From Phascolomyces articulosus (Eukaryota; Mucoromycota; Mucoromycetes; Mucorales; Lichtheimiaceae): a DNA stretch of 64,000 nt. Below the pieces are notes generated by a model. That model searched no databases. It saw only the letters and a list, made by a program, of their open reading frames with translations, and was not told the DNA's origin. Position numbers and translations under genes: made by a program. The number at the start of each line of letters is the position of its first letter. Position 1 is the stretch's first letter. The DNA lies in the NCBI GenBank assembly GCA_025677815.1, contig JAIXMP010000001.1, positions 1,922,001 to 1,986,000 of the forward strand. Reading direction: 5' to 3'. This document shows positions 1 through 13,500 of this stretch, piece by piece.

Positions 1-1023
1 ATCTACATTCTTGGGTGCATAAAGTTTGACACTGCTTAAATAACAAGAGATCGCTTGAAGATTGTTAATGTTATAAGACGTTGATTGATCAAATGATTCT
101 TGTTCATGACGGATGCGGTCGATGGATGATTGGTCATGCTGATTGTGTAGAGACGATGGGGGTATGGTACTATATGTGCATGACTTGAAATTATTTCGAA
201 TTGATTTGGTCATGGAATCTCTGAGGTGGTAGAGACGAGGGGTAGCGTTGGTTAACGAGAAAATAAAAAGACGACAAAGGTTTTTTTTTAGAAAGCTTTA
301 AAAGGAAGATGCAAAGTCAGAACACCCACAAAAAGGTTAGTTTTTGAGCCAACCAAAAATTGGTAAGTTTCTTTTTACTACAAACTTGTAGTACCTGATA
401 ATAGTCAATGGTGAAATAACAATACAGAAGAAAAAGTCATATATATACTTGTTTGTTCATGGCTTTCGAATAAATCATTTATTTACAACTTGGTTTACGT
501 AACCTTGCATGATACATCGTAAATAATTTCAGAATATGTGTAACCATTTTGATAAAACCATTGGACAATCAAGCTTTATAACAAAACACGACAATGGATA
601 GGAATTGTTTATAATACGAAAATACGAATAAAGCTGTCGGTTTAAAAAGAGAGTGTAGTAATAGGTTGATAGAAATGAACCATCTTATAAAACATCTTTT
701 CTTTTAATTAATAATGAAGGAAATGCTCTCAACTAAACTGCTCGCTTTTGTCATCATTCAATTTGTATTAGTGGATGACATGTTTACTTGTTTATATTAT
801 AGGGCAGGGCTACAAACAACTTTTACCTTTGCGAGAAAATATGTTATACTTATATCAAAACGATCACGACAACGGGACCACTATAATGAAGTAAATATAT
901 AGTATGCTGATTTATTTATCTACTAATAATATATTATTATATATACTCTCTGTTAAATGATTATGAGAAAATAGTGTTACCTATGTAAGTTTTGACTGAA
1001 TTATGAAGATTTGTGATAAAAAC

Positions 1024-1066
<43 letters not shown>
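1024..1066. repeat. (AT)n-(GT)n compound microsatellite
   Basis: An uninterrupted AT dinucleotide run passes directly into a GT run. It is a simple-sequence repeat in intergenic DNA with no coding role. Confidence 0.9.
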
Positions 1067-4000
1067 AAAGTTATAAGTCATAAGTTATAAGGGCGAAGAA
1101 TAGACTTTCTTAAACACTGGGTATTCTTGATGTTATTAATTTCACTTTACTCATCTCGATCCCCAATTCTTCTGGGCTATACGCACTACAATCAAATTTA
1201 TATATCTCTAAACAAATAAATAAAAAAGATTCTAGATGACAGGGTAAAAAGGAAGTCATATACAAGGTTATTGTTATAAAGCGATCCTACTATTACATGT
1301 TTACATGTATTAATAGAGGAGGAAGATATTACTCATTCCTGTTATCATGCTCGAATCGTCAATCTATATATAGATTGTTTCTCCACCTCCTCTCAAATAA
1401 TATTAGATAATTTGGCTACTTTTGTTTGAAATTACATATAAACATTTTTTTTCCGCAGTGGATGTCATATATCGGTTTATCATCACAACTTACTATAATA
1501 GGTGAAACATGAATCTGCAGGCAATATCTCATCTTCTTTTAAAAAAAAGCATTGAAAGCATTCGTGCTGCTACATCATGAATCTTTGGAGTTTACCACAG
1601 ACAATATAAGCACAGTGGTCAACATTCAAAAACGGCCCTTTTTTTTAATTAATTCTCTTGCTTTTTATATATTGATTCTGTATTGTTACTTCATTAACAT
1701 ATTGAACACCATTTCAAACTACTGACGATAAGTATTTTAGCGTAAAGTATCTCTATGTTTAAAAATTACGCTTTGAAGAGTATAGTTTTATAGAGAAATT
1801 ATATATTACATCACGAAGGTCTTTTACGCATTTTCCATTTTAGCCAAATGTCTCTCTCTCAAGCGGTTATATCCCCTGATACTGCTATCTGCAATTCCAG
1901 AAATCAAGAGTGGAAACAGAGGCAGCGAGAAACAACACGCTTATCACCCAAGTTGTCAAAAGAAGATTGCCAAAAATAAAATTTTATAAAAAAATTGAAA
2001 ACGATCAAGAGGAATAATAGGCAAAGTAAAAATAAAAGCGTTAGCAAATATGTGCATTCATGAGCAATATATTATAGTACTTTATTTCCATCCACTGAAT
2101 TTATTAACATGTATTATATACAAATAAAATATATGGAAATTATGATCAAATGGTAGTACTGCTATTCTGTAGCTATATAATATTATAAAAGAATACTATC
2201 TGCTCATAGAGCTAACCATTTTCCTAAATGTATAATTAATATAACTCTGTCTATAACTTTGAATAGATACTTTGTTCATGTCTTTAATTGATCTGTTTTT
2301 TTCTGAAGATTAATTAGCTGTCAGTAAAGTAGCGGTAATACTGATCTCCAGAGGAATAGGTTTAAATCCACCGGCTATAATAAAATGTAAAAACCATCGT
2401 GTTATAAATATAATGAATATTCTCGTCACAGTAAATATTCTTTAAAAGTGGTATATATAGTAGAGGTTAAAAAATAGCCTTGTGTGGTGTAATAAAGTGT
2501 GATATATGTGTTAAGGCAAAAGACCTTTTACTTGTCTGTCATGTTACAATATTGTTTTCTCTTTACCTAAAAAATGGAGTGTAACTACTATTTTAGTTTG
2601 GGATATACAGCTGACCCCCATTTATCCACGGAATTTATTGTATGTATTAGATAAGGCTTTGCAATATTCGGGAGTATTATATACCTTTTAACAGAAATTG
2701 TGAAATACCAAATTAAATTACCATATCAAGACAAAAGACTGACAAACAATGATAAAATGATGATATAGAAGCACCAAATATTATATAGAAAAATGTATGT
2801 TTTATATAACCAGTATTGTGTTTATCGAAAATTTTGTTCGAAAATATATCTCAAATAGTGGGGTAAGGATGCGATGCTAATTTTTTGCGACACATTGCGA
2901 GATCATGACGATGTCATTTTCCATCGCTTGGATCAACCTGAAATGGTAACAACAGACCAACAACCATAGCAATTTGTAAAAATTCTCAAGGAGAAATAGA
3001 ACTGGAACGAGAAGCCGCCACGGGAGATACGATGGTACCACACAAGACACCAACAGAAACAAGTACTAGCACTTGTATTAACATATGGATGGTTTGTTAT
3101 ATAATTTACATATATAGCATAATAAATGGAAGGGGATACAATGTTGTGTCGAATTCAAAAAAGACATCCATGCTATGGAAAAGCGGGGAAAAGTGTTAAA
3201 CTTCGAATTTAAAGGATACCTTACCACAACATTGTTCAAGTAATACTCTGTGTATTTAGAAAAACACTATGTTTCATGTTATATATCATTTTTAGTATTT
3301 AATCAAGATGATTGATATTTTTTCAACACAGTAAATAGACATTTTGTCACCATCTCACGACTGCATCTGATTTATTCAAAAATACGAAAAGCGTTCTTCG
3401 GGCATTGCATAATTACGAAATGATGATGAAGGGCGTGAATAAAGGGATGATGATATTGAAAATGGTTTACGACGAACATTTGTTAATTCTAACATCTATA
3501 GTGGAATGGTATTAAAAAAAAGGAATAGAGAATGTATCTCACTTGCATTGGTTCTGAAATCAATAAAACTTTAACATAAGTCTGTATATTATATTTCTAA
3601 CAGAAGATATCATCATTCTTTTTTTTTTCGTAAATATGTAATTATCTTTTTCCTTCATGTATTGCGTGCCCCTCTCCCCTCAAATTTTATTGTAAATTCT
3701 ATTTCGAATCTATATATTATTGTTCCCTATCATTTTCTCTCGTAATTTTCCATCGCTTTTCAAAACAATTACACTATTGTTTTGATCACATTCATGATTT
3801 GTAAATTAATAAATAATTCAAAAATGAGATGTCCTAATGCATTATTTTTCTTATTATTACAGCACTCTCTACCTGATGGTCAAGGCGTAAAATTCAACCA
3901 CAAATATTGAGGGAATACAAATCTCCACAACAGTAACTAGTAGACTGGGTTTAATGATAGTTCACATCTTAGTGTATTACTATCGTGATTGAGTTATTCA

Positions 4001-5404
4001 GTAGCTAATAATAATAGTAGTAGTGTCGAGACAAAAAACATGAAAATAATTAAGCTTTATCACCAGAGGAACAAATAAAAAGATGGAATGAAATAAACAT
4101 CATTTATTTAGGAAGCTTGTACAAGGGTATATATAAAAGAACTATTTCACTGTTTTTATATTATTTTTCACCATAAAGAGATGGGCACTATAAAAAATAC
4201 TATGGATAAAGAAGTATCATTTTTCTTGTTGGGGATATATTAATATATGGATAAAACTTAATGAACTGCGCGAGGCGTAATTTGTGCTACCATGCAATTT
4301 GATTCAAATACGTGGGGAACTGCATCAAGAACAAGAAGAAGAAGGACCCCTAAAAAAATGGATTGTATCACCAAGAAAGAGTTGTATAGAAAAAAGATAA
4401 ACCATATTCTTGGGATATTTATACCCATGACGCTTCTTAATCATTACTCAAATCTATCTATTATTATTATTTAGGAGGATCATCCTATTATTTATTATGC
4501 AATCTTATATCTATAAGCATCATGTGAAATATACTTATAGCAACCATCGATTATATATAACATATAGTACTACTACCTTTACCATGTCTACTGTATCTTC
4601 TTTTTTTTTGGTTGGGGAGGAGGTGTACTAACTATATAGTATACTACATATAAAAATATATCGAGTGATATTATCTAACACTTTTCTTTTTTCATAATGA
4701 AAGTGAAAATGGAGTCATCAAAATTAGAGAAAAAAAAAAGTCATGCCACACACAAGTTTAATACGAACGATCATCACTAAAAAAAAATGCATAAATGAGA
4801 TGATAATTCAGTTTTCCGTTTTATTTTCATATCCGATCACTTGGAAATGCACCTATCGAAAGCAAAGAAAAGAAGAAAGAAAAATAGGATTGAAGCTCAG
4901 TAGACTCTATACACAAATTTTTACAGAATTACAGAAAACTTTGTTTTTTTCTTTTATGGAACATGGCTCGAGGGTTTTCTTTTTGTTGTGAATAAATAAT
5001 AAAGAACTATATAATAATAGATAATAAACGTGTGTGAGAAAGTATGAGTATTATATTCTGTTTATTAAAGTTAGTAACCCGCAAATTAGTCAAAAACTTA
5101 TTATTATGATGCTTGCCTTATGTTCTTCTCTTTCTTCTTCTTTCTCTCTCTCTCGGCTAATCAATAAAATACTGTAAAAGCCAAGAACTTTTTTTTTCTA
5201 TTTTTCTTTGTAATAATAATAATAAAAAAAAGCACCCCACTTGAAATTACTCTGAGACCTATTGGCAACGGTTTATACTAAAATATCAACCATAGATTTT
5301 ACACACGTTTTTATAAAGCAAATGAACTTAAAAAATCATTTGCTTGGTTACATGGTTAGTAACAACTTAATAAAGCATATTATTTAATTGGATTACACAT
5401 ACAC

Positions 5405-5407
<3 letters not shown>

Positions 5408-5436
<29 letters not shown>
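5408..5436. repeat. (AT)n microsatellite
   Basis: A pure AT dinucleotide run of nearly 30 bases, followed by three GAAT-like units. Confidence 0.9.
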
Positions 5437-5439
<3 letters not shown>

Positions 5440-6060
5440 TGAATGAAAGGTACACTGATCAAGAAAGAACGTCATTAAAAAACCCAAATTGGTTACCCCG
5501 ATTTCCAGATCCTGATGTTTGATTTGCGGGGTAGTACATCACTCACTTTATTTTATCCGTTATATCAAGAAGAAGAATGTGTGTATATGGTTGTTGGTGT
5601 GAGAAAGTAATCTGAACTTTGTTTTTTCTATTTCTATTTTTCTCATCCTTTTTCCAAACTCATATGATTGATAAATTAATATATAAAGCAAAATTTTTTA
5701 TATAAGGAACAAGTCCATGTTATGAATTATTATATATAAGTCCATCATTGATAAGAAGATATCTATATATGTGAATGGATGAGTATGTTTTTCTTCTTTA
5801 TATAGTGTTAGTGAAGAAGTACAAAAAAAAATCGGAAGGTGACGGGGAAGAAGAGGTAAAAATTGCCCGCGTGTGTGTACCGAAAAAATAATCGGCTGCA
5901 TAAAATAGCCTTCCTATTTTTTTTTATTGGGTTTCTCATGGAAAAAAAAATATATAAATTTCGTTACTTCTTTTTTGGTATTTCTTCTTCTCTTTTCTTC
6001 TTTTTATTTTTTTACTAATTATTACATACAACACAACTTATTATTACAGTTATTACAACA

Positions 6061-7712
6061 ATGAAATCTACTCCTCCTAAAGTTCATGTCGTGGGTGCTG
6101 GTGTCGTTGGATTAACAACAGCTCTTCTTTTACAAATCAAAGGTTATGACGTGACCATTCTTGCCAAACATTTTCCAGGTGATTTAAGTTCGGATTATAC
6201 ATCACCATGGGCAGGTGCTCGTTGGAAAACAATGGCTCCTAATGATGATTCTCGATTACAACGTAAGTATTGAATTATATTTTGAAAAGAAAGAGAGAGA
6301 GTAACATTGTTATATATATAATTAACTCCATCTGACGGAATCGATCAATGGATATATAGGCTATGATACTGAATCTTTCAAAATCTTTTGGGAACTTGCC
6401 AAATGTCGTGCAGGAGAAACGGGTATTATGGTTGTACCATCGTTTGACTATTATGAAAAACCAACAGATGATCAACGTAATCCTTGGTGGAAAAATGTGG
6501 TACCTGGGGTAAATTATCGCATTGTTTATTGTTTGTTTTGTGTGTGAGAAAACAACGTGCTTATAGATTTACTTATTTATTTTTGCATCACCTTTTTTTT
6601 GTGTGTGTGTGGCTCCATTAGTTCCAAGTGATCCCAAAACATGAATTACCACCTAAAGTTGCTCTTGGTTATCGTTTCACAACTGGTAAGCAAAGGAGAA
6701 AAAAAAAACTTTTTTTTCTTGTATATTTATAGTATTTATCCATGAGAAAATAGTATAATAACTTATTTCACAAAACAATTTAGTTCTCATCAACCCTGAT
6801 CGATATTTGAAATGGTTACAAGCTCAATTCGTGGCATTGGGTGGTAAACGTACACACATTGCCATCTCTTCCATTACAGAAGCCATGGACGATGAGCAAA
6901 ACACAGTCGATATTGTTATTAACTGTACTGGTATGCATGCAGCTTGGCTAGAAGGTGTCAAGGATAGACATATTAAACCTATTCGTGGTCAAAACGTATT
7001 GGTACGTGCTAATCATATTCGACGCACTATATCGATGAAAGGTAAATACATAATATATACACGTGATAATGGAAAGGAAGGTGTTGTGTCGTAAATTAAC
7101 AAATTCTCTTTTTTTTTGACAGCCAAAGATGGATACACCTATATCATTCCTCGATCAGATGGAACTGTCATCTTAGGTACCACAAAGGAAGAACAAAGTT
7201 TAGATACCAAACCCAATAAAAAGCAAGCAAAAGATATCATGGAAAGAGCCATCAAATATTGTCCAGATTTAACTAATGGCAAAGGTATCAAACGATTGGA
7301 TGTGGTGGATCATATTGTGGGTATTCGACCTGGACGTTTAGGTGGTCCTCGCGTTGAAAATGAATTCAAGAGTAAGTAGATATATAATGAGATTTAATCA
7401 TCTTGGACTGGGGATGGGAAGGATGGATGATAAATGATAACAATTGATAAAATTATATATCTTGTCCTCCCAAACAAAAAAAAAAAAAAAAAAAAAAAAA
7501 ACTGATCAAATTTCATTCATCAATCTATTTTTTTTTAAATAGCATCACCTTCTGGAAAACCTATTTTAGTGACACATAATTATGGTCATGATGGTTCAGG
7601 TTATCAATCGAGTTGGGGATCTGCCAAACATGCCGTTCAATTAGTGGAAGAAGGATACGCTGCTTTACAAGAACGTTCTTCAAAACTCCAAACACTTCTT
7701 GCTCGATTATAA
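6061..7712 (+). CDS. DAO1: D-amino-acid oxidase (FAD-dependent), six exons
   Basis: Oxidatively deaminates D-amino acids to 2-oxo acids, ammonia and hydrogen peroxide, normally in peroxisomes. Exons 6061-6262, 6360-6508, 6622-6685, 6784-7041, 7123-7371 and 7543-7712 join in frame to 363 residues, the normal family length. Visible: N-terminal dinucleotide-binding loop VVGAGVVGLTTALLL (about residues 10-24), the GIRPGRLGGPRVE block with the arginine expected to hold the substrate carboxylate, and the C-terminal HNYGHDGSG signature. In that signature an Asp stands where the family pattern has Gly/Ser/Ala. The protein ends ARL, a non-canonical PTS1-like tripeptide, so peroxisomal import is likely but inferred. 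D-aspartate oxidase is the main alternative. The start is the first ATG after a pyrimidine-rich leader, just before the FAD loop. Confidence 0.93.
7477..7501. repeat. poly(A) run inside intron 5 of the D-amino-acid oxidase gene
   Basis: A run of about 25 A residues within the 7372-7542 intron, likely length-variable between isolates. Confidence 0.85.
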
Positions 7713-8339
7713 AGCATTTACTCATTTACGCACAATCTCCCTTTTCTTCTCTTCTTCTACTATTATCACGCTTTATTAACAATCCACACACTACTTCTTC
7801 TTTTATCCTTCTGTACATTATGATTCCTTTTTATTACTATTATTAACTATACATACTATATTATGATTTTCCTTTTTTTGTAATAAACGAATATATACTT
7901 TTTTTTGCTTCTATGCTATATATGTATTATAACAGGATTCCTTATTTCAAAAAAAATGGAGTATTTAATAGTACAACAACATTCAACATAGAAAACAGAA
8001 TCTTTGGTCCTACGTCATACTATATACCAAAAAAAAAATCATACGGTGAAAAAAAATGTAATTACAAATGCAAAATGGGGTAAAATATATCCTTTTTTTC
8101 CTGAGCTTTTTTTTTTTCTTCTTTTTTGGTGAGTATGTATAAATAGCAAAGATAGATAAAAAACAAGCGTTACAAAAATAAAACCGAGGTTATACGTTAT
8201 TTTTTTTTAAAAAAAAGGAAAAGAAAGCAAAAACAATAATTGGGAAAAAAAAAGTGTGTAAGTGTGAGAGAGAGATCGAGGATGAAAAAAGCAAAAGAGC
8301 AAAAGAAGTATAAAGCATGAAAAAGAGGCACATTTATTA
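7713..8339. other. convergent intergenic region
   Basis: Lies between the stop of the D-amino-acid oxidase gene (+) and the stop of the RRM gene (-). It is T-rich then A-rich, as expected for two facing 3' ends. No gene seen. Confidence 0.6.
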
Positions 8340-10855
8340 TTATCCAGGTGTAGAGAATTTATCGAGACGTACATCCAAATAACGACCACCATATAAATAA
8401 CCATTGAATTTTCCTATAAACCATTATTCCCTTGATTAAAAAAAACACAAAGATATCCCCCTCCCTTTTCCTCCAAGCATTTCCATCACCATCCTCATTT
8501 TTTACCTATGGCTTTTTCACAAATAGCAAATTGTTCAAATCGAACCAGTCCTGAACCTTTAGGATGACCATTAATCGTTTGTATTTCTGCTCTTACCACT
8601 GGACCCACATGCCTGAACAAATCAATCAAATCTTGCCACGTAGTAGAGAAAGGCAGCTAGTAATACATCCAATCATGTTAATAAGTGATTCATCCTCCTT
8701 TTTATCTTTTTTTAAAAAAAGATAACTAGAAACTTACATTAGTAACAAAAATTTGATTGGGTCCATGACTTGGCATGGATGCTCCTGGGCCACCTACTAA
8801 TCCCATGGGTGCATACTGAGGCGGGGGTGGAGGAACACCTACTACTGCTGCTGCAGTCGCTGTTCCACTATCATAAGGAGGAGGATGGTGATGATGATGA
8901 TGATGATAAGGTTCATTATAGCCACTTGGAGGAGGTCGTCCTCGATAATCCTCGCCTATATCATTATTATTGTTATTAATACGTTTAAACTATGTCTTCC
9001 CGATCCATCTCTCTTTTTCATGATCCTTCTCGTACCTCGTTCTTTATGCTCTCGGATTTCAGGTTGTGGTAATGGAGGTGGTGCATTTCGTTCCTACAAA
9101 AAAAATCATCGAATTATATATATATACTATAAAACGAATACTTTCCCAATATAAACATCCAAACAAGAATAATCTCTTTAAATTTACCTCGAACACTTGC
9201 AATATTCTACCACGATATTCAGATCCATGAAGCATTTCTATAAAAAAAATGAGCGTCGCGTCGATACAAAAGAGGCGTGAATTCCGCCCTAATATCTATT
9301 CTATCTAATTATTATTTTTTTCCCACTTACTTATAGCCGCTTTCGCATCACGAGGATCTTCATAAATAACTAAACCTGTCCCCTTCGATCGTCGAGTTTC
9401 TGGGTCTGTATCAATATCTGTATGTGTCACTCTTCCTGCCTTTCTGAATAAATCCTTTAAATCCTGCCAACTTGTTGAAAATGGTAACTAGATAGAATCA
9501 TATATCATTAATTCATTCCCGATATATATCATCATAGATTCCCCATTGCCAATATACATCCTTCACTTTTCTTTTTTTTTTCTTACGTTTCCAACCCATA
9601 ATCTTTGATCTTCTGGGGCATCGCGTGGATCTTTTGGTATTTTGGGTTCAAATTCACGGTCCTAAATCATTGGGTTGTATATATATATGAATATTAAAAA
9701 AAAGCATAAGAAACTTTTTATTTTCCTTCCCTCCTCCTCTTTCGCAAAAAAAGAAAAAAGTAGCTCATTCTTTCATCCATCCAATTCGTTTACCTCACGA
9801 ACAAATACAGGTCGACCCATAAATTCAAGTCTATTTAAGACACGCATTGCGCGTTCTGCATATTCGGCACGAGAATATTCAACAATACTAAAAAAAATAG
9901 ATACAAATCAGTAAATACACACCACTGTCTCTGTCATTTTTTTTCTCCATAGAAAAAAAAAGGAATCCATTTTTACACTTACCCACAACCTTTGGATCTA
10001 CCACCAGGAGAAGCTAATATTTCCGTATGTACGACTGTTCCCGCTATATAGATATAGATATATATATAACAATTACGAAAAAAAATATGTCAAAAAAAAT
10101 ATGCATAGAATTAAAAAAAGAAAGCTTTTTTTATTTATAATATTTCTTTCTAATAAAGTATATAACTGTCTATAGAACAACCTACCTTCTTTTGCAAAAC
10201 TTTTTAAATCAGACCGTCGACAATCATAAGCCAGGTTTCCCACGTAAACACGACATCCTTTATAACGTCCACTACTACGTCTTGATCTTGATGGAGATCG
10301 TGATCTGGATCGATACCTACGCCTTGAAGATGATCGTCGACGTCGTCGAGGAGAATATGATCCATGTCGGCCATGGCTGCTACTTCCACCAGCATGACCA
10401 CCAGCACTGGCATGACGATGGGGAGGTGGAGGATGATTTGCACTCGAAGAATAATAATCTTCTTCGTCACTATATTTACCATGACTACTACGATAATGAG
10501 GACGACGATCGGGACTGGTTGTTTCATGACGACTTGTACTTCGAATAGGTGTATCTCGTTTATTATTATAAGGTGAATAAGATCCATCACGAGAGCGCGA
10601 TCGTTGACGCGAACGCGACCTAGGAAGGTGTGCAGAAGAAGACGAAGAATAGGGTGCTGGATCCATAGTCATGTCCCTTTCGTCCATAACGTCATTAATA
10701 ACTAAATCTTCATATACAGTTTGTTGTTGTTGCTCTGCTGGATCCTTGTCATTGATAGGTTGCTGTTCTTTTAATTCTACTTGTTCATTATTATTATGAT
10801 TATTATTCACTGAAGGTGATACGGACCGTTCAGAGGAATTATTATATTCACTCAT
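8340..10855 (-). CDS. SR/RGG-type RNA-binding protein with three RRMs (Gbp2/Hrb1-like), ten exons
   Basis: Predicted nuclear mRNP protein coupling transcription or splicing to mRNA export, by analogy with yeast Gbp2/Hrb1. Exons, in transcription order: 10855-10186, 10043-9983, 9887-9794, 9661-9587, 9487-9331, 9237-9188, 9093-9036, 8955-8738, 8656-8506, 8413-8340, giving 535 residues in frame throughout. Residues 1-200 are an acidic Gln/Asn-rich start followed by an arginine/serine domain. RRM1 (about 201-275) has RNP2 VYVGNL and RNP1 SKGCGIVEY. RRM2 (about 295-369) has LWVGNL and KGTGLVIY. A His/Pro-rich linker follows. RRM3 (about 455-535) has IFVTNL and KGSGLVRF. The C-terminus GRYLDVRLDKF is typical of this family. 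Introns fall at the ends of the RRM beta-strands. An hnRNP M-like role is the main alternative. Confidence 0.9.
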
Positions 10856-13059
10856 GGGAAATCTTTTCCTTTAAAAAAAAAAGTGAAATAGCAAATAATA
10901 ATAATATATTTTTTAAACGCGTGTAATGAAAATAAGGGGGGAAGAGAAGAGGAAAAAGAGAGAGAGAGGGAGAGGGAGGAAGAGAGAGAATATATAAGAA
11001 AAAGAAAAAAAAAGGCTCAAAATGAAAAAATAGGACCCAAAGGAAGAAAAAAATTGTCCTTTGACTTGCGACTCTCCGAAAAAATGGATGATGGGATCTG
11101 TGGGTAAGTAGGTAATACTATGACTATGACAATAACTAAAATTTTATTTTAACATTTATTAAAATATATGATGAATAATGCATCTCATTCTTGTTATCGC
11201 AGTGATAGAATAATCTTTTTTTAAAACTATCAGTATGCTTCTTTCAAGTCATTTAAGAAAAGGCTATTTGTGGATAACGATTGGAATAAAAATAGTAACA
11301 TTTGGTACAGCGGCATAATTATATTCCATTCTTTTCTTTAATAATGAAAAAAAAAAGCTTGTACTGTATTGTATTCAAACAACTAGATATGCCGTCATAT
11401 TATGTGAAGGATCTGACGCAATCATTTATTATCGCACGGATGATGGTAATATTATTAATTATTTTTATAAGAGAAAATATGAAAAAGAGCATGTGCGTAT
11501 ATGTATATATCAAGAACTTCTGACTACTACTAGTAGTAGTTACTTCCATCCTACTAAATAGACCTTTTTTTGTAATATATACCAGTTCTATCTAGTTTAC
11601 AACAACATTTTGTTATCCAAAGTTACAATATTACCTACCTGGATATACAACGATTATGGGTTGTTGATTATTTGTTTATAATATTTCTATGATTGTTATA
11701 ATTTTCCCAGATGTGAAGAATAATATAAAAATAACTTGCTTGTTGCATGTTTATAAATGGATAGATAATGTTTCATCTTTCAAGAGAATGTCCATTCTTC
11801 GATCAACTTATATAATAAAGATGCCAATTACCATCAATTGTATAAAACTGAAAGCTGCCACTTTTACAAATAGAATACAGCGGCTCCTGCATAAGAAATA
11901 TTTTTTTAAAAAAAAATGAAAAGGAAACAAGTAGCATTTTACACCTCTCTCTCTCTCTCTCTCTCTGTGAAAATATTAACTTTTTGTATGTGAGTATGGT
12001 TATTAAAACAATTGTATATGTAATAGATTGATATTGAATAAGAGTTTAAAAGATGCAAGGGCATATCTTATGATATGTGGATTGGGAGAAGAAGAAGAAT
12101 AGTAAGCCACTTTATTTAGGTAAAAACAATTCACATGATTTTTTTAGAATTATCCAAATAGCCATAATTACAATAATTCTTAAATAACAATAACACTCAT
12201 TGAACATTTTTACGTCTATACAAACAATTGATTTACTTTATATACATAGATTGTATACTGTCGTAGAGGATGGTCGTATCATGTCATCATCGTCATTATT
12301 ATTATTATGGTGACGTGCGAAGCACATACCTGACAAGAGGCAAATTTATTGACGAATTTATTATAAAGTTTTTTTTTTTTGTCAATATTCAAGGCACACC
12401 ATTGCAAAATAGCAACATGTTAAAATGAATGAAGAATGGGCAGTCTATTTTTTTTATATCGGAAGAACGATTCCGAACTTTTGATTATGACAATGATGGA
12501 GAAAATAGTGATTACAAAAAAACCACTCTCTCCATTGTCATGACAATTCAAAACCAGAAGTATATTTTGGTGTCATCTTTTTGATTTTATATATACCTCT
12601 TGTACTCCTTATTAATGAATTGACCTAGTAAATGTAGAAGAAAAAAAGGCGGGTTCTTTATTCAATAGGGAAAGTTAGATGGTCCGTGAGGACATTGATC
12701 CTTCCTATTTATGCACGGAATTGCATTTTTTAAGAACACGTACAAGAGAGGGGAGAAAAAAGTAAAGCAGGAGAGATCCCATTTTAAGAAAAAAAAACAT
12801 GTATGAAATGCTTCAAAATAATAAAAATAATAATAATTCATACTTTTTTATTTGTTGTTATTGATTTAATAAAGAATTATATAATTATACATATAAAGAA
12901 TCAACATCATTATCATTTATTATTACCACTATCAATCAAGGAACTAAGCGATTGTATACATCGTCAATATATATAATCTACATAACATATATATACTTTT
13001 ATGTCTAACTATCTCTAACTTTATAAGTGTAATAAGTTCCGGAATGGGTAAAAATGATC

Positions 13060-13099
<40 letters not shown>

Positions 13100-13500
13100 T
13101 TAACGCACGAATATAAACCATTTGGTGGAGCAGTCGTGATTAAAATGAAAAAAAAAAGTTGAAAGGGGGGTGTCGCATGACTTTATAGTATGTGTGCAGC
13201 AAACTAAGCAAAAAGCAAAAAATACATTTTGTAGATCGATTATTATAACAATTCCATCCCCTTTATATATATATATATATATGGTGTGTGTGTCTGCAAT
13301 TATATATATATATATATTTGGTCGTTCCAACATTCAAGGTTTTCTTCCTCTTCTTTCTTCTTTTCTTTTTCCGCTTCTTATTCCAAAACATCATCCCCCT
13401 TCTTGATAACGATCTACTTGAACATTCTTTCTTATTTATCATTGTAACCTTGCGTTTCACCTTATCTCTATATTAAAAATACAGTACTAAATTCTTAAAT
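10856..13500. other. intergenic region between divergent RRM and TEA genes
   Basis: Should contain both promoters. Purine-rich GA stretches lie at 10930-11000, just upstream of the RRM gene. A CT run lies near 11944-11966 and an (ATT)n microsatellite near 13062-13101. Short open frames here have no recognisable domain. No RNA gene seen. Confidence 0.6.
13062..13101. repeat. (ATT)n trinucleotide microsatellite
   Basis: About 13 ATT units in intergenic DNA upstream of the TEA-domain gene. Confidence 0.9.

Larger units (their letters stand above)
1..6060. other. AT-rich gene-poor region
   Basis: No gene is supportable here. Open frames are short (up to about 80 codons), lack recognisable motifs and lie in AT-rich DNA. 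The stretch holds an (AT)n/(GT)n microsatellite near 1024-1066, another (AT)n near 5408-5436, many homopolymers, and a slightly more complex patch at 2880-3200 that looks like decayed coding sequence. The last 100 bases before 6061 are pyrimidine-rich and are probably the promoter and 5' leader of the D-amino-acid oxidase gene. Confidence 0.6.

Noticed and set aside
714..902. Short open frame with a hydrophobic N-terminus
   Set aside because: 62 codons in AT-rich DNA, no family, no splice partners; expected by chance.
2607..2640. TACAGCTGACCCCC, resembling a pogo/Tigger terminal repeat
   Set aside because: No matching complementary end next to TA was found within the following kilobase, so no element can be drawn.
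10192..10590. Overlapping open frames opposite or out of frame with the RS domain
   Set aside because: Shadows of the repetitive Arg/Ser coding sequence of the RRM gene; no independent features.
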